NCBI RefSeq assembly: GCF_002847285.1
Contig: NZ_CP025407.1
Coordinates: 7,319,001 to 7,383,000, forward strand
Direction of reading: 5' to 3'
Length of the DNA stretch: 64,000 nucleotides
From: Streptomyces sp. CMB-StM0423
GTDB taxonomy: Bacteria; Actinomycetota; Actinomycetes; Streptomycetales; Streptomycetaceae
The position numbers and the translations under genes are program-made. Positions 43,730-53,700 of the stretch are shown piece after piece (the first letter of the stretch is position 1; each line of letters starts with the position of its first letter). The notes beneath the pieces were generated by a model. The model ran no database searches and was not told the DNA's origin. It saw only the letters and a list, made by a program, of their open reading frames with translations.

Positions 43730-43758
43730 CCGCAGGCGGCGGCAAGGCCCGCCTGCGG
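43730..43758. terminator. Hairpin between convergent citrate synthase and SWIM genes
   Basis: Perfect 10-bp stem CCGCAGGCGG (43730-43739) / CCGCCTGCGG (43749-43758) with a 9-nt loop. Its right arm is part of the tandem repeat at 43741-43836. Confidence 0.6.
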
Positions 43759-43836
43759 CAAGGCCCGCCTGCGGCAAGGCCCGCCTGCGGCAAGGCCCGC
43801 CTGCGGCAAGGCCCGCCTGCGGCAAGGCCCGCCTGC
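43741..43836. repeat. Six perfect tandem copies of a 16-bp unit
   Basis: Unit GGCAAGGCCCGCCTGC repeated six times without a mismatch (43741-43756, 43757-43772, 43773-43788, 43789-43804, 43805-43820, 43821-43836), followed by GGTCAGG and the stop of the SWIM gene at 43839. Sixteen is not a multiple of three, and the array lies outside both convergent genes. Perfect identity suggests recent expansion by slippage and a likely variable copy number between strains. Confidence 0.95.
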
Positions 43837-43838
43837 GG

Positions 43839-45140
43839 TCAGGCGTCTTCCAGGACCGTGGCCAGGGCTGCCGCCGGGTCCGGGGCCGGAGGGCCCGCCG
43901 GGGTCCAGGTGGTGCCCTCCTTGCGGTACGGCCACCAGCGGCCGTCGGGGCCGTAGCGGAGCTGGGCGCCGCGGCCCACCGCCGTCCAGCGGGTGCCCGT
44001 GGCACGGAGGTCGGGGCGGGTGCCCGGGTCCCAGGCGGCGGCCAACTGGTCCGTGGCGCGGGCCAGGGCCGCCGGGTCCGGCGTCCAGTCGTCCTCCAGC
44101 ACCGCGAGGCCCGCGGCGCCGCCGTGGCGCCAGGCCCGTACCGCACGCTCCATCCCGCCCCGGTCCCGCCCGCTGCCGCGCGCCAGCCGTACGGCGATCC
44201 GCGCCGCCGCCCCGTCCGCCCCGCCCGCGCCGGCGTCCGTACCGCCTCCCGGGCCCGCGGACTTCGCCGTCGCCGCCATCCGTACCGCGTCCTGCGACTC
44301 CGTCAGCTCCCGCGGCAGCGGCGCTCCCGCGTGGTCCGGCGCCAGGGCGTCGGCCAGCAGCCGGCGGGCCCGTACCGCGGTGTCCGCGACCAGGAACTCC
44401 AGCGTCGCCACGTCCAGTTCCGCCGCCGGCTCCGTGCCCCCGGTCAGCACCGGGGGCGTCCCCGCCTCCGCGACCGGGCCCACGGCAGGCGGCAAGGGAG
44501 CCGGCGCCGCGGCGTACGCCTCGTCCGCCCGGACCCCTGCGGCGACCGCCGGTCCCGTCTCCTGCTCCGCCCGCGCCGCGCTCCGCTCCTGGAGGTCCGC
44601 CAGCAGCCGCGCCTCGCCCCGGCCCCGCATCAGCAGCAGCACGAACGGGTCCGCGTCCAGCAGCCGCGCCACCAGATAACTCAGCGCCGCCGTGTGCTCG
44701 CAGTGGTCCCACTCCCCGCACCCGCACTCCGGCTGCAGGTCGCCGATCCCCGGCAGCAGCGACACCCCGGCCGCCGCCGCGTCCTCGTCCAGCTCCGGCG
44801 GCATGTCCCGGTCCAGCAGCGCCGCGATGTGTCCCGCGCGGTCGGCGATCGTGTCCAGCAGCCGCTCCCAGTCGGCGTCGTCGAGCTGCTGCACCAGCAC
44901 GTCGGTGCGGTACGGCGTGCGGTCCGCGCCCAGCACCCGCGCCGTGAGCCGCCCAGGACGCACCGCGACCGCGCCTACCGCGCCCGCGCGCGCGTGCTTG
45001 CGCCCGCGGCGCAGCAGCGTGCCGTCCAGCACCGTGTCCTCCAGCGCCTTCTGCCAGGCGCGCCCCCACCACGTGTGGGCGAACCCGCGCCCGTGGCTCG
45101 GCGGCAGCGCCTCGAAGGTCAGCTCCTCCTGCTCCGTCAT
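43839..45140 (-). CDS. SWIM zinc-finger protein
   Basis: 433 residues. The SWIM motif is ECGCGEWDHCEH: Cys139-x-Cys141-x5-Cys147-x-His149, a zinc-binding element found with SNF2 and nucleic-acid-associated proteins. N-terminal FAHTWWGRAWQKALED is characteristic of the family. A Pro/Ala-rich stretch lies around residues 200-235; the C-terminal third (WTAVGRGAQLRYGPDGRWWP) reads like a separate small beta domain. Its ATG shares one base with the TGA of the SNF2 gene (TGATG), so the two products are probably made together and act in one complex. Precise function unknown. Confidence 0.85.
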   Translation of the reverse strand: MTEQEELTFEALPPSHGRGFAHTWWGRAWQKALEDTVLDGTLLRRGRKHARAGAVGAVAVRPGRLTARVLGADRTPYRTDVLVQQLDDADWERLLDTIADRAGHIAALLDRDMPPELDEDAAAAGVSLLPGIGDLQPECGCGEWDHCEHTAALSYLVARLLDADPFVLLLMRGRGEARLLADLQERSAARAEQETGPAVAAGVRADEAYAAAPAPLPPAVGPVAEAGTPPVLTGGTEPAAELDVATLEFLVADTAVRARRLLADALAPDHAGAPLPRELTESQDAVRMAATAKSAGPGGGTDAGAGGADGAAARIAVRLARGSGRDRGGMERAVRAWRHGGAAGLAVLEDDWTPDPAALARATDQLAAAWDPGTRPDLRATGTRWTAVGRGAQLRYGPDGRWWPYRKEGTTWTPAGPPAPDPAAALATVLEDA

Positions 45141-48040
45141 CACTCGCCCCCTCGCGGCCCGGCCAGCCGGACCAGCTCCGCCAGTTGCCCGTCGGACAGT
45201 TCGGTGATCGCCGCCTCGCCGCTGCCGCCGAGGACGGCGTCCGCGAGGCCCTGCTTGTGCTGCAGCATCTGCGCGATGCGGTCCTCGATCGTGCCCTCGG
45301 CGACCAGCCGGTGGACCTGCACGGGCTGCGTCTGCCCGATGCGGTACGCGCGGTCGGTGGCCTGCGCCTCGACGGCGGGGTTCCACCACCGGTCGTAGTG
45401 CACGACGTGTCCCGCGCGGGTGAGGTTGAGGCCCGTGCCGGCGGCCTTCAGCGAGAGCAGGAAGACCGGCACCTCGCCGTCCTGGAAGCGCCGTACCAGC
45501 TCCTCGCGTTCGGGCACCGGCGTGCCGCCGTGCAGCAGTTGGGCGGGGACGCCGCGGGCCGCGAGATGGGTCGCGAGCAGCCGGGCCATCTGCACGTACT
45601 GGGTGAAGACCAGCGCGCTGCCGCCCTCGGCGAGGATCACCTCCAGCAGCTCGTCGAGGAGTTCGAGCTTCCCCGAGCGACCGGGGATGCGCGGGGCGTC
45701 CTCCTTCAGATACTGCGCGGGGTGGTTGCAGATCTGCTTCAGCGCCGTCATCAGCTTCAGGATCAGCCCGCGTCTGGCCATCGCGTCCGCCTCGGCGATC
45801 GCCGCGAGCGTCTCGCGCACCACCGCCTCGTACAGCCCGGCCTGTTCCACCGTCAGCGCCACCGCCCGGTCGGTCTCCGTCTTGCGCGGCAGCTCCGGCG
45901 CGATGCCCGGGTCGGACTTGCGGCGGCGCAGCAGGAAGGGGCGTACGAGCCGGGCGAGCCGCTCGGCGGCGCCGTCGTCCCCTTCACTCCCGCCCGGCCA
46001 CCCTGCACCCGATTCGGCGGCGTCCGCGTAGCGGGTACGGAACCTCCGCAGCGGGCCCAGCAGTCCGGGCGTCGTCCAGTCGAGGATCGCCCACAGCTCG
46101 GAGAGGTTGTTCTCCACCGGCGTGCCGGTCAGCGCCACCCGCGCGCGGGACGGGATGGTGCGCAGCGCCTTCGCGGTCGCGGAGAAGGGGTTCTTGACGT
46201 GCTGAGCCTCGTCGGCGACGACGAGCGACCAGCCCGCCTCCGCCAGCCGCTCTGCGTCGAGCCGCATCGTCCCGTACGTCGTGAGCACGAACTCGCCGTC
46301 CGCCAGCGCCGCCAGCGACCGCCCGCCGCCGTGGAAGCGGCGCACGGGCGTGCCGGGCGCGAAGCGCTCGATCTCGCGCTGCCAGTTGCCGAGCAGCGAC
46401 GCCGGGCAGACCACCAGCGTCGGGCCCGTGGTCTCCTCCTGTTCCTGCCGGTCGAGGTGCAGGGAGATGAGCGTGATGGTCTTGCCCAGGCCCATGTCGT
46501 CGGCGAGGCAGCCGCCGAGGCCGAGCGAGGTCATGCGGCGCAGCCAGCCGAGCCCGCGCAACTGGTAGTCCCGCAGGGTGGCGGCGAGGGCCGCGGGCGG
46601 GACGGTCGGCTCGCTCTGCTCCTCGGGGTCCGCGATGCGCTTGCGCAGGGTGTCGAGCCAGCCGCTCGCGGCGACCTCGACGCGCCCGCCGGGCACGGCC
46701 GGGTCGTCGATCTCGCCGGTGAGCGCCGCGCCGAGGGCGTCGACGGGGGTCAGGTCGGCGTCCTTGCGGTCCAGCGCGCGGCGTACGGACTCGGGGTCGA
46801 CCAGCACCCAGCGGTCGCGCAGCCGCACGACCGGGCGGGCCGCCTCGGCGAGCCGGTCCAGCTCGGTGCGGGTCAGCTCCACGTCGCCGACCGCGTAGCG
46901 CCAGCCGAACGCGACGAGGGCGTCGGCGGAGAGGTAGGACGGGCCCGGGCGGCGGCCGTCCGGGTCGTCGGCGGGGCCGACGACGGCGCGGGCGGTGAGG
47001 TGGCGGGTCAGGTCGCGGGGCCAGTGGATCTCGACGCCGGCGGCGGCCAGGTCGCGGGTGCCGGGGCCGAGGAGGGCGGCGAGGTCGTCGTCGCCGAGGT
47101 CGACGGCGTCGGGCACGGCGGCCGAGAGCAGCGGGGTCAGCGCGTCCCAGGCGTGGGCGGCGCGGCGCAGGGTGAGCAGGGCCTGCATGCGGGCGCCGGG
47201 GCCGAAGTGGGCCGCGGTGCCGGCCCACACGTCGGCGGCGTCGGCGAGGAGAGTGGGGTCGGCGGTGCCGTGCAGTTGGACGACGGCGCGGAACGCGGGG
47301 CGGTCGCCGGTGGTGTCCATGTCGACGCGGAGCGAGACCCGTACGCCCGCGTCGTGCCCGGCGGCGACGTCGTCGGCCCAGGCGCGCTGCTCGGGCACGT
47401 GCCGCGGCTCGGGCGCGGCGAAGGCCCGGCCGCCGGCGGCCAGTACGGCGGCGGGGGAGCGGGGGAGGCCGTCGGCGACGGCGTCGAGGAAGGCGCGGAG
47501 CAGGTGCTCGGGACCGGGGAGGAGCACGGCGCCCGCGTCCGGGGCGCCGTCCTGCGGCTGCGGCGCCGCGTGCGCCTCCGGCGGCATCGCGGCCGCCAGT
47601 AGCCGCAGATCCCGTACGTCGTCCTCGCCCAGCGGCCCGCAGCGCCAGGCGTCGTACGCGCCCTCGCTCAGCCCCGGCAGCAGCTTGCCGCGGGCGGCGA
47701 GGCGCAGCGCCAGCAGCGCGGCGGTGCCCCAGAAGAGGGCGGCCGGGTGCACGCCGTCCGCGCCGGCGGCGTGCGCCGCCCGGGCGCGGGTGAGCACGGG
47801 CACCGCGTCCGCGGCGGGCAGCAGCAGCGCCGGCACCTCGCGGGTATCGCCGCCGGGTCCTGCGACGGTCAGCGCTTCGCGGGTGCCGCGGGGGTGGTCG
47901 GGCGGGCCTGCGGCGGGGTCGTCCCCCTGGCCGGCGACCTGGCCGTCGTCCGGGAGCCAGAAGGCCATCCGGCCGGTGCGGGCGGGGTCGGCGGGGAGGA
48001 AGAGGGCGGCACAGCGGGAGAGCGGGGGAAGGGCGGTCAC
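45140..48040 (-). CDS. SNF2/Rad54-family helicase
   Basis: 966-residue ATP-dependent DNA translocase. The N-terminal half (about 1-490) is family-specific, with no motif I recognise. SNF2 motifs: GGCLADDMGLGKTITLISLH (motif I, Lys520), LVVCPASLLGNWQREIERF, VADEAQHVKNPFSA (DEAQ box 610-613), ALTGTPVENNLSELW, LVFTQYVQMARLLATHL, LSLKAAGTGLNLTRAGHVVH and DRAYRIGQTQPVQVHRLVA (motif VI). GTG 48040 has GAGGAG about 11 bases upstream; GTG 48052 directly abuts it, so 48040 is preferred. It is coupled to the SWIM gene. Confidence 0.92.
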   Translation of the reverse strand: MTALPPLSRCAALFLPADPARTGRMAFWLPDDGQVAGQGDDPAAGPPDHPRGTREALTVAGPGGDTREVPALLLPAADAVPVLTRARAAHAAGADGVHPAALFWGTAALLALRLAARGKLLPGLSEGAYDAWRCGPLGEDDVRDLRLLAAAMPPEAHAAPQPQDGAPDAGAVLLPGPEHLLRAFLDAVADGLPRSPAAVLAAGGRAFAAPEPRHVPEQRAWADDVAAGHDAGVRVSLRVDMDTTGDRPAFRAVVQLHGTADPTLLADAADVWAGTAAHFGPGARMQALLTLRRAAHAWDALTPLLSAAVPDAVDLGDDDLAALLGPGTRDLAAAGVEIHWPRDLTRHLTARAVVGPADDPDGRRPGPSYLSADALVAFGWRYAVGDVELTRTELDRLAEAARPVVRLRDRWVLVDPESVRRALDRKDADLTPVDALGAALTGEIDDPAVPGGRVEVAASGWLDTLRKRIADPEEQSEPTVPPAALAATLRDYQLRGLGWLRRMTSLGLGGCLADDMGLGKTITLISLHLDRQEQEETTGPTLVVCPASLLGNWQREIERFAPGTPVRRFHGGGRSLAALADGEFVLTTYGTMRLDAERLAEAGWSLVVADEAQHVKNPFSATAKALRTIPSRARVALTGTPVENNLSELWAILDWTTPGLLGPLRRFRTRYADAAESGAGWPGGSEGDDGAAERLARLVRPFLLRRRKSDPGIAPELPRKTETDRAVALTVEQAGLYEAVVRETLAAIAEADAMARRGLILKLMTALKQICNHPAQYLKEDAPRIPGRSGKLELLDELLEVILAEGGSALVFTQYVQMARLLATHLAARGVPAQLLHGGTPVPEREELVRRFQDGEVPVFLLSLKAAGTGLNLTRAGHVVHYDRWWNPAVEAQATDRAYRIGQTQPVQVHRLVAEGTIEDRIAQMLQHKQGLADAVLGGSGEAAITELSDGQLAELVRLAGPRGGE

Positions 48041-48281
48041 GTACGGACGCACTCCTCAAGTTTGACTACCGGGCGGTCGAGAGTACCCCAGCCCCCGCGG
48101 CCCCGGACGGCGCAACGGAGTGATCCACTTCACTTTTCGGTATGCGGGGCCGCAGGGGGTGTATCTGGCACTACCTTGTGCCGGGTGGATTGCACCCGGG
48201 CGTTCCGGGTGCTGACGTCACCGCGCCGAGCTGTCCGGTTCCGTAGCGTCGAGGTCCTCGCACTGAGAGACCGGAGGCGCC

Positions 48282-49334
48282 ATGACGCAGGCCACTGTCA
48301 CGCCGAGCCCCAAGGGGTCGGCACCCGCCAGGAGCTCGGAGTTCACACCCCTGTTGCGGGAGGTGAAGGCCGCCGGGCTGCTGCGGAGGCGGCGCGGCTG
48401 GTACGGGTTCAGCATCGGGGTCACGCTGCTGTCGCTCGCCGCCACCGGCGTCGGCATCCACCTCCTCGGCAACACCTGGTGGACGCTCTTCCTCGCGGTG
48501 CCGGCCGCGGTGTTCACCACCCGTACCGCCTTCATCGGCCACGACTCCGGCCACGCGCAGATCGCCGGCACCCGCAAGGCCAACCGCGCGCTCGGGCTCT
48601 TCCACGGCAACCTGCTGATCGGCATGAGCTACCACTGGTGGACGGACAAGCACAACCGCCACCATGCCAACCCCAACCACATCGACAAGGACCCCGACGT
48701 CGGCGTCGGCGCGCTGGTGTGGACCCAGCGCCAGGCCGCGCAGCGCGAGGGCTTCGCCCGCTGGCTCACCCGCCACCAGGCTGCCCTGTTCTTCCCGATG
48801 CTGCTCCTCGAAGGCATCGCGCTGAAGGTGTCGAGCTGGCAGGACCTGCGCCGGCAGGGCAAGGGCGAGCGCCGCCTCGAAGCCCTGCTCCTCGGCCTCC
48901 ACGTGATCGGCTACGCCGCCCTGCTGCTGACCGCCATGTCGCCCGGCAAGGCCGTGGTCTTCGCGCTCGTGCAGCACGCCGTCTTCGGCCTGCACCTGGG
49001 CATGTGCTTCGCGCCCAACCACAAGGGCATGGAGATGCCCGAGGCCGGCGACGACGACTGGGGCCACCTGCGCCGCCAGGTGCTCACCTCCCGCAACGTG
49101 CGCGGCGGGGCCGTCACCGACTGGCTCATGGGCGGCCTGAACTACCAGATCGAGCACCACCTCTTCCCCAACATGCCCCGCCCCCACCTGCGCCGCGTCC
49201 AGCCGCTGGTACGCGCCCACTGCGCGGCGCTCGGACTGCCGTACGCGCAGACCAGCGCGGTCGAGTCGTACCGGCTGGCGCTGGAGCACATGCACGAGGT
49301 CGGCGAGCCGCTGCGCACCCCCGACGCCCCGTAG
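48282..49334 (+). CDS. Membrane fatty-acid/acyl-lipid desaturase
   Basis: 350-residue di-iron desaturase. Three histidine boxes: GHDSGH, HNRHH and QIEHHLFPN, placed between hydrophobic segments (FSIGVTLLSLAATGVGIHLL, WWTLFLAVPAAVFTT, LGLHVIGYAALLLTA). Inserts a double bond into an acyl chain at the membrane, likely for membrane fluidity. ATG 48282 follows GGAGG. The 229-bp upstream region (48053-48281) includes an A/T-richer patch near 48125-48145; no clear promoter was identified. Monocistronic. Confidence 0.9.
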   Translation: MTQATVTPSPKGSAPARSSEFTPLLREVKAAGLLRRRRGWYGFSIGVTLLSLAATGVGIHLLGNTWWTLFLAVPAAVFTTRTAFIGHDSGHAQIAGTRKANRALGLFHGNLLIGMSYHWWTDKHNRHHANPNHIDKDPDVGVGALVWTQRQAAQREGFARWLTRHQAALFFPMLLLEGIALKVSSWQDLRRQGKGERRLEALLLGLHVIGYAALLLTAMSPGKAVVFALVQHAVFGLHLGMCFAPNHKGMEMPEAGDDDWGHLRRQVLTSRNVRGGAVTDWLMGGLNYQIEHHLFPNMPRPHLRRVQPLVRAHCAALGLPYAQTSAVESYRLALEHMHEVGEPLRTPDAP

Positions 49335-49350
49335 GGGGCGCACGCCCCCT
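49333..49350 (+). terminator. Compact GC hairpin at the desaturase stop
   Basis: AGGGGGCG-CA-CGCCCCCT inverted repeat starting within the TAG stop codon. The two-base centre means the stem is effectively six to seven base pairs with a four-base loop. Confidence 0.5.
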
Positions 49351-49395
49351 CCCACCGCCCCGGAGGGCGGCGCCCCTCCTGCCCCGGGCCGGGTC

Positions 49396-49436
49396 CACCT
49401 CCCGCCCCGTAACGGCGCACCTCCCGCCCGTAACGG
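49396..49436. repeat. Two tandem copies of a CACCTCCCGCCC(C)GTAACGG unit
   Basis: CACCTCCCGCCCCGTAACGG (49396-49415) and CACCTCCCGCCCGTAACGG (49418-49436) are direct repeats about 22 bp apart; a further CCCGTAATGG follows at about 49446. Located between the desaturase and the small membrane protein gene. May be duplicated regulatory sequence. Confidence 0.6.
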
Positions 49437-49573
49437 GGAGCCCGTCCCGTAATGGGTCCCTCATCCACATGTATGACGCCCTCCGGCTCCGGTCATGGGA
49501 TAAAGGAACCGGGGGAGCGGCGCGGCCGTTCCCCAGTCGAGGGCGGTGTGCCGCCGCTGTGGGAGGCAGGAAG

Positions 49574-49756
49574 ATGTCGAATCGAGGGAAGGTCGCGGCC
49601 GGCGGGGTGGCGGTCGGCTTGCTGCTGTGGTGGTTGACCTCGTTCTGGATCGCCGTGCTGGTGATCGTCGGTGTGCCGGTGGCCGCCTATCTGGCGCTCG
49701 ACCCCGGGCAGCGCCGCAGGCTGAAGAGGGTGACACGCAAGGAGCTCGACCGCTGA
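49574..49756 (+). CDS. 60-residue membrane protein of unknown function
   Basis: ATG 49574 follows GGGAGG at about 49560-49565. The protein has a short polar start (MSNRGK), two hydrophobic stretches (AAGGVAVGLLLWWLTSFWIA and VLVIVGVPVAAYLAL) and a basic tail (PGQRRRLKRVTRKELDR). Codon use is typical. Two short transmembrane helices with both ends cytoplasmic are likely. I do not recognise a named family. Confidence 0.65.
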   Translation: MSNRGKVAAGGVAVGLLLWWLTSFWIAVLVIVGVPVAAYLALDPGQRRRLKRVTRKELDR

Positions 49757-49837
49757 CCGTGCGCCCCTCTTGTGGAGGCCCACGACCGGCGAGGCATATG
49801 CCATAAGAAAAGTGCCAGGGATGTGCCTCTTCAGGCG

Positions 49838-49858
49838 TTGCCTGATCGATCGAGGCAA
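49838..49858. promoter_or_regulatory. TTGCCT-GATCGATCG-AGGCAA inverted repeat before the MHYT gene
   Basis: Six-base perfect arms (49838-49843, 49853-49858) with a 9-bp centre that is itself a GATC/CGATCG palindrome. It is in an unusually A/T-rich stretch (about 49793-49890) that also holds the palindrome GGCATATGCC at 49793-49802. Candidate operator of the MHYT gene (start 49934). Confidence 0.35.
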
Positions 49859-49933
49859 TGACTCTGTCAAATTCGGTCAGGTTTGGCATGCGCCCCGGTC
49901 GTGCGCCCCCAACCGGACTAGCGTCCCTGAGAC

Positions 49934-50713
49934 ATGGGACACCTTGACCACGCAGCCTACGGGTGGCTGACACCCGTCCTCTCGTACGCGATGGCGTGCA
50001 TCGGCGCCGCGCTCGGGCTGCGTTGCACCGTCCAGGCGCTGGCGGCCCCCACCGCCCGCTCCCGGCGCAACTGGCTGCTCACCGCCGCGTCCGCCACCGG
50101 GACCGGCATCTGGACGATGCACTTCATCGCGATGCTGGGCTTCAGCGTCAGCGGCACCGAGATCCGCTACGACATCCCGCGCACGGTCCTCAGCCTCGTG
50201 GTCGCCATGGCCGTCGCCGGAGCCGGCGTCTTCGCCCTCGGCCACCTCCGCGCCCGCGGCCCCGCCCTGCTGGTCGCCGGGCTCGCCACCGGGCTCGGCG
50301 TGGCGGCCATGCACTACATCGGGATGTCCGCCGTCCGCCTGCACGGCTCGATCGCCTACGACCTCCCGGCCGTGGCGCTCTCCGTCCTCATCGCGGTCGC
50401 CACGGCCACCGCCGCGCTGTGGGCCGCGCTCACGATCCGCTCCCCGCTTGCCGTGACCTTCGCCGCCCTCGTCATGGGGGCGGCGGTGACGAGCATGCAC
50501 TACACCGGGATGGCCGCCGTGTCCGTGACCGTGATGCCCTCGTCCGAGGCCCTGGCGGGCGCCACCGCCACCCAGTTCGTCTTTCCCCTGACCGTAGGAC
50601 TCGGCTCGTACCTCTTCCTCACCTCGGCGTTCGTCGCGCTCACGCCGACCGCCGCGGAGCGTGCCGCCACCGTCTCCGCCCAGCGCCTGACCCGAGCGCC
50701 CGGCGCCGTCTAG
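49934..50713 (+). CDS. MHYT-domain integral membrane sensor protein
   Basis: 259 residues, seven hydrophobic segments, with the three repeats of the MHYT domain: WTMHFIAMLGF, AAMHYIGMSAV and TSMHYTGMAAV, each with conserved Met-His-Tyr/Phe residues thought to bind copper and sense a diatomic gas. Unlike many MHYT proteins it carries no GGDEF, EAL or kinase output domain, so it must signal through another protein. The conservon histidine-kinase gene begins 79 bp downstream in the same direction, so they may be linked functionally. Confidence 0.9.
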   Translation: MGHLDHAAYGWLTPVLSYAMACIGAALGLRCTVQALAAPTARSRRNWLLTAASATGTGIWTMHFIAMLGFSVSGTEIRYDIPRTVLSLVVAMAVAGAGVFALGHLRARGPALLVAGLATGLGVAAMHYIGMSAVRLHGSIAYDLPAVALSVLIAVATATAALWAALTIRSPLAVTFAALVMGAAVTSMHYTGMAAVSVTVMPSSEALAGATATQFVFPLTVGLGSYLFLTSAFVALTPTAAERAATVSAQRLTRAPGAV

Positions 50714-50792
50714 CCGGCCGCGCCGCGCCTGCACACCGGCCGGACGGACCCCGCGGGGCGGGCCGGTCCCCGCAAACCGATATGAGGTGGAC

Positions 50793-53700
50793 ATGCGAAC
50801 CCCGGACAGCAACCCGCCGAGCGGCCCGTCCGGTACGCCGTCCGTACCCCCGGCCGAGCGGCCCGCCGGGCGCGGGGCGGGCGGGGCGCCGCCGGTGCCT
50901 GCTCCGGTGCGCGGCCGGCGGGCGCACGCGGGGCCGCCCGCCGACGAGCCCGAGCCGCCGGGGCCGAGCGCCTGGGAGCGGGCGTATCTGCCGGCAGGAC
51001 CGGCCACGGGGAGCACGGGAGAATCGGCGGGCTCCGGAGGTTTGCATGCGGGCGATGCACAGAAGACGCCGGCGTACGGGCACCGCGGGCGGCGCCGGCG
51101 CTTCGGGCCCCGTACCGTCCGCGCGCGCGTCATCTGCCTGCTGACCGTGCCGGTCGTCTCCCTCATAGCGCTCTGGGGCTACGCCACCGTCGGCACCGCG
51201 CAGGACGTCTCCCGGCTGCGCCAGCTCGAACAGGTCGAGACCGAGGTACGGCAGCCCCTTGCCGCCGCCGTCGCGGCGCTCCAGGACGAACGGCGCGCCG
51301 CCGCGAGCTATCTCGCCGGCCCCGGCGGCGAGAGCCGCGGCGCCTACGGCGCGGCGACCGTCCGCACCGACCGGGCCGTCGACCGGCTGCGGCTCGACGG
51401 CAGCCACACCGTCGCGGAGGGCGCCGACCTGCCCCGGGACGTCACCAGGCGGCTCGACGGCTTCGTCACGGGCACGGAGCCCCTGGGGCGGTTGCGCACG
51501 CAGGTGGAGGCCCGCACGACCGACTGGTCGCGGGCGTACGAGGAGTACACCGCGGCCGTCGGCCGCGCCTTCGGCGTCTCCGGCGCGCTCACCGGCATCC
51601 AGGACGCCGAGGCGGCGTCCGAGGCGCGGGTGCTGCTGGAGTTCGGCCGGGCCGGCGAGATGCTCGCCCGCGAGGACGCGCTGCTGGCCGCCGGGCAGTT
51701 GCGCGGGTCGCTCAGCGCCGCGCACCACCGCGCCTTCGCCGACGCTGCGTCCGCCCGCGCCGCCCTGGAGGAGGGCTCGGCCGCCGACCTCGGCGGCGGC
51801 GAGGCGGAGCTGTGGAAGCGGGCCCGTGAGAGTGAGGCGTACCGCACCCTCGGCGAGCTGGAGGACGCCGTGGCCGCCGCGGACTCCGGCACCGCCGCCG
51901 TGGAGGCCGCCCCCGCGCGGGACTGGGAGGGCCCGTACGCGGACGTGGCCGGCGCCGTCCGCGCCGTCGGACGGGAGCACGCCGCGGAGGCCGACCGCAC
52001 CGACCCCTTCACCGACGGGATGCTCACCCCCTCCGGCGCCGCGGCCATCCTGGGCCTCGCCGCCGTGGCCGCGGCGCTCCTCATCTCCGTACGGATAGGC
52101 CGCGGGCTGATCGTCGAACTCGTCGGCCTGCGCAACTCCGCGCTCGAACTCGCCCGCCGCAAGCTGCCGTACGCGATGCACCGGCTGCGCGCGGGGCAGG
52201 AGATCGACATCGCCGGCGAGGCCCCCAGGGGCGACCCGGGCGACGACGAGATCGCCCAGGTCGGCGAGGCGCTGACCACCGTGCACCGGGCGGCGCTGCG
52301 CGCCGCCGTCGAGCGGGCCGAGCTGGCGAGCGGCATCTCCGGGGTGTTCGTCAACCTCGCCCGCCGCAGCCAGGTGCTCGTCCACCGCCAACTCGCCCTG
52401 CTGGACAGCATGGAGCGGCGCGCCGAGGACCCGGAGGAACTGGACGACCTCTTCAGGCTCGACCACCTCACGACCCGCATGCGGCGGCACGCCGAGAGCC
52501 TGATCATCCTCTCGGGCGCGGCCCCCGGCCGGGCGTGGCGGATGCCGGTGCCGCTGCAGAGCGTGGTGCGGGCGGCGGTCTCGGAGGTGGAGGACTACGC
52601 GCGCGTGGAGGTGCGGGCGCTGTCGGACGTGGCCGTGGTGGGCGCGGCGGTGGCCGACCTGACGCACCTGCTGGCGGAGCTGGTGGAGAACGCCGCGCAG
52701 TTCTCGCCGCCGCACACCAAGGTGCGGGTGTACGGCGAGCAGGTCGGCAACGGCTACGCGATCGAGGTCGAGGACCGCGGCCTGGGCATGGGCAAGGAGG
52801 CGCTGGCCGCGGCGAACCGGCGGATCCGGCAGTCGGAGGCGCTGGACCTGTTCGACAGCGACCGGCTGGGGCTGTTCGTGGTGAGCCGGCTGGCGGCCCG
52901 GCACGGGATCCAGGTCAGTCTGCGGGATTCGGCGTACGGGGGGACGACGGTGGTGGTGCTGCTGCCGACGGCGCTGCTGGAGGCGGCGGTCGCAGGAGCG
53001 GTGGACCCGGGGGCGGGGGCGCGGGGCGCCGCGGCGCGGCCGTTCTCGGGCCGGCTGGTGCCCGGTGGGTCTCGCGGGCCCGACGGTTCTGCCGGGTCCG
53101 GCGGGTCCGGCCGTTCCGGGGTGGCGGGGCTGGCGGGTGCTCCGGCGGTGCCGGGACTGCCGGGTGGTGCCGCTGTGCCGGGGTTGCCCGGTGTGCCGGT
53201 GCGGAACGGGGCGGACGGGGGCGGCTCCGGCGCGCACGGGGCGGAGAACGGCGCACGGGTCACGGAGAACGGGCTGGCGGAGCGGCGGGCCGGGCGGGCG
53301 CTGCCGGGACCGTGGAGCACGGGACCCGGGCCCGGGGGGCCGGCCGTCGGGCCGGTCGGGGAGCGGCCGGTGCTGGCGTCGCGGGAGGACGTGGTGCTGT
53401 TGCGGGCCCGGCTCGGCGTGGATCCGGCGGGTGGTACGGAGGCCGGGGTGGACGGCGGCGCGGAGGACGGGGACGGCGCGGGGGTGGCGCCGGGTGGGGC
53501 GGCGGTGGACGGGGGGGCCTTGGGCGGGACCGGGATGTACGCGGGGCAGGCCGGGCAGGAGGCGGCCGCCGTCCAGGCTCCCGGGGACGTCACGGAGCTG
53601 CCCAGGCGCGTACGGCAGGCCAGCATGGCGCCGCAGTTGAGGCCGGAACCCGGCGGCGGTGGCGGCACGGACACCGGGGATGGTGCGGACGGAGTCACGG

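Noticed and set aside
43741..43836. CRISPR array
   Set aside because: The 16-bp units are directly adjacent with no unique spacers, and no cas gene is in the window; it is a simple tandem repeat.
45185..47602. 805-codon plus-strand frame opposite the SNF2 gene
   Set aside because: Shadow frame: low complexity, no ribosome site, entirely antisense to a gene with complete helicase motifs.
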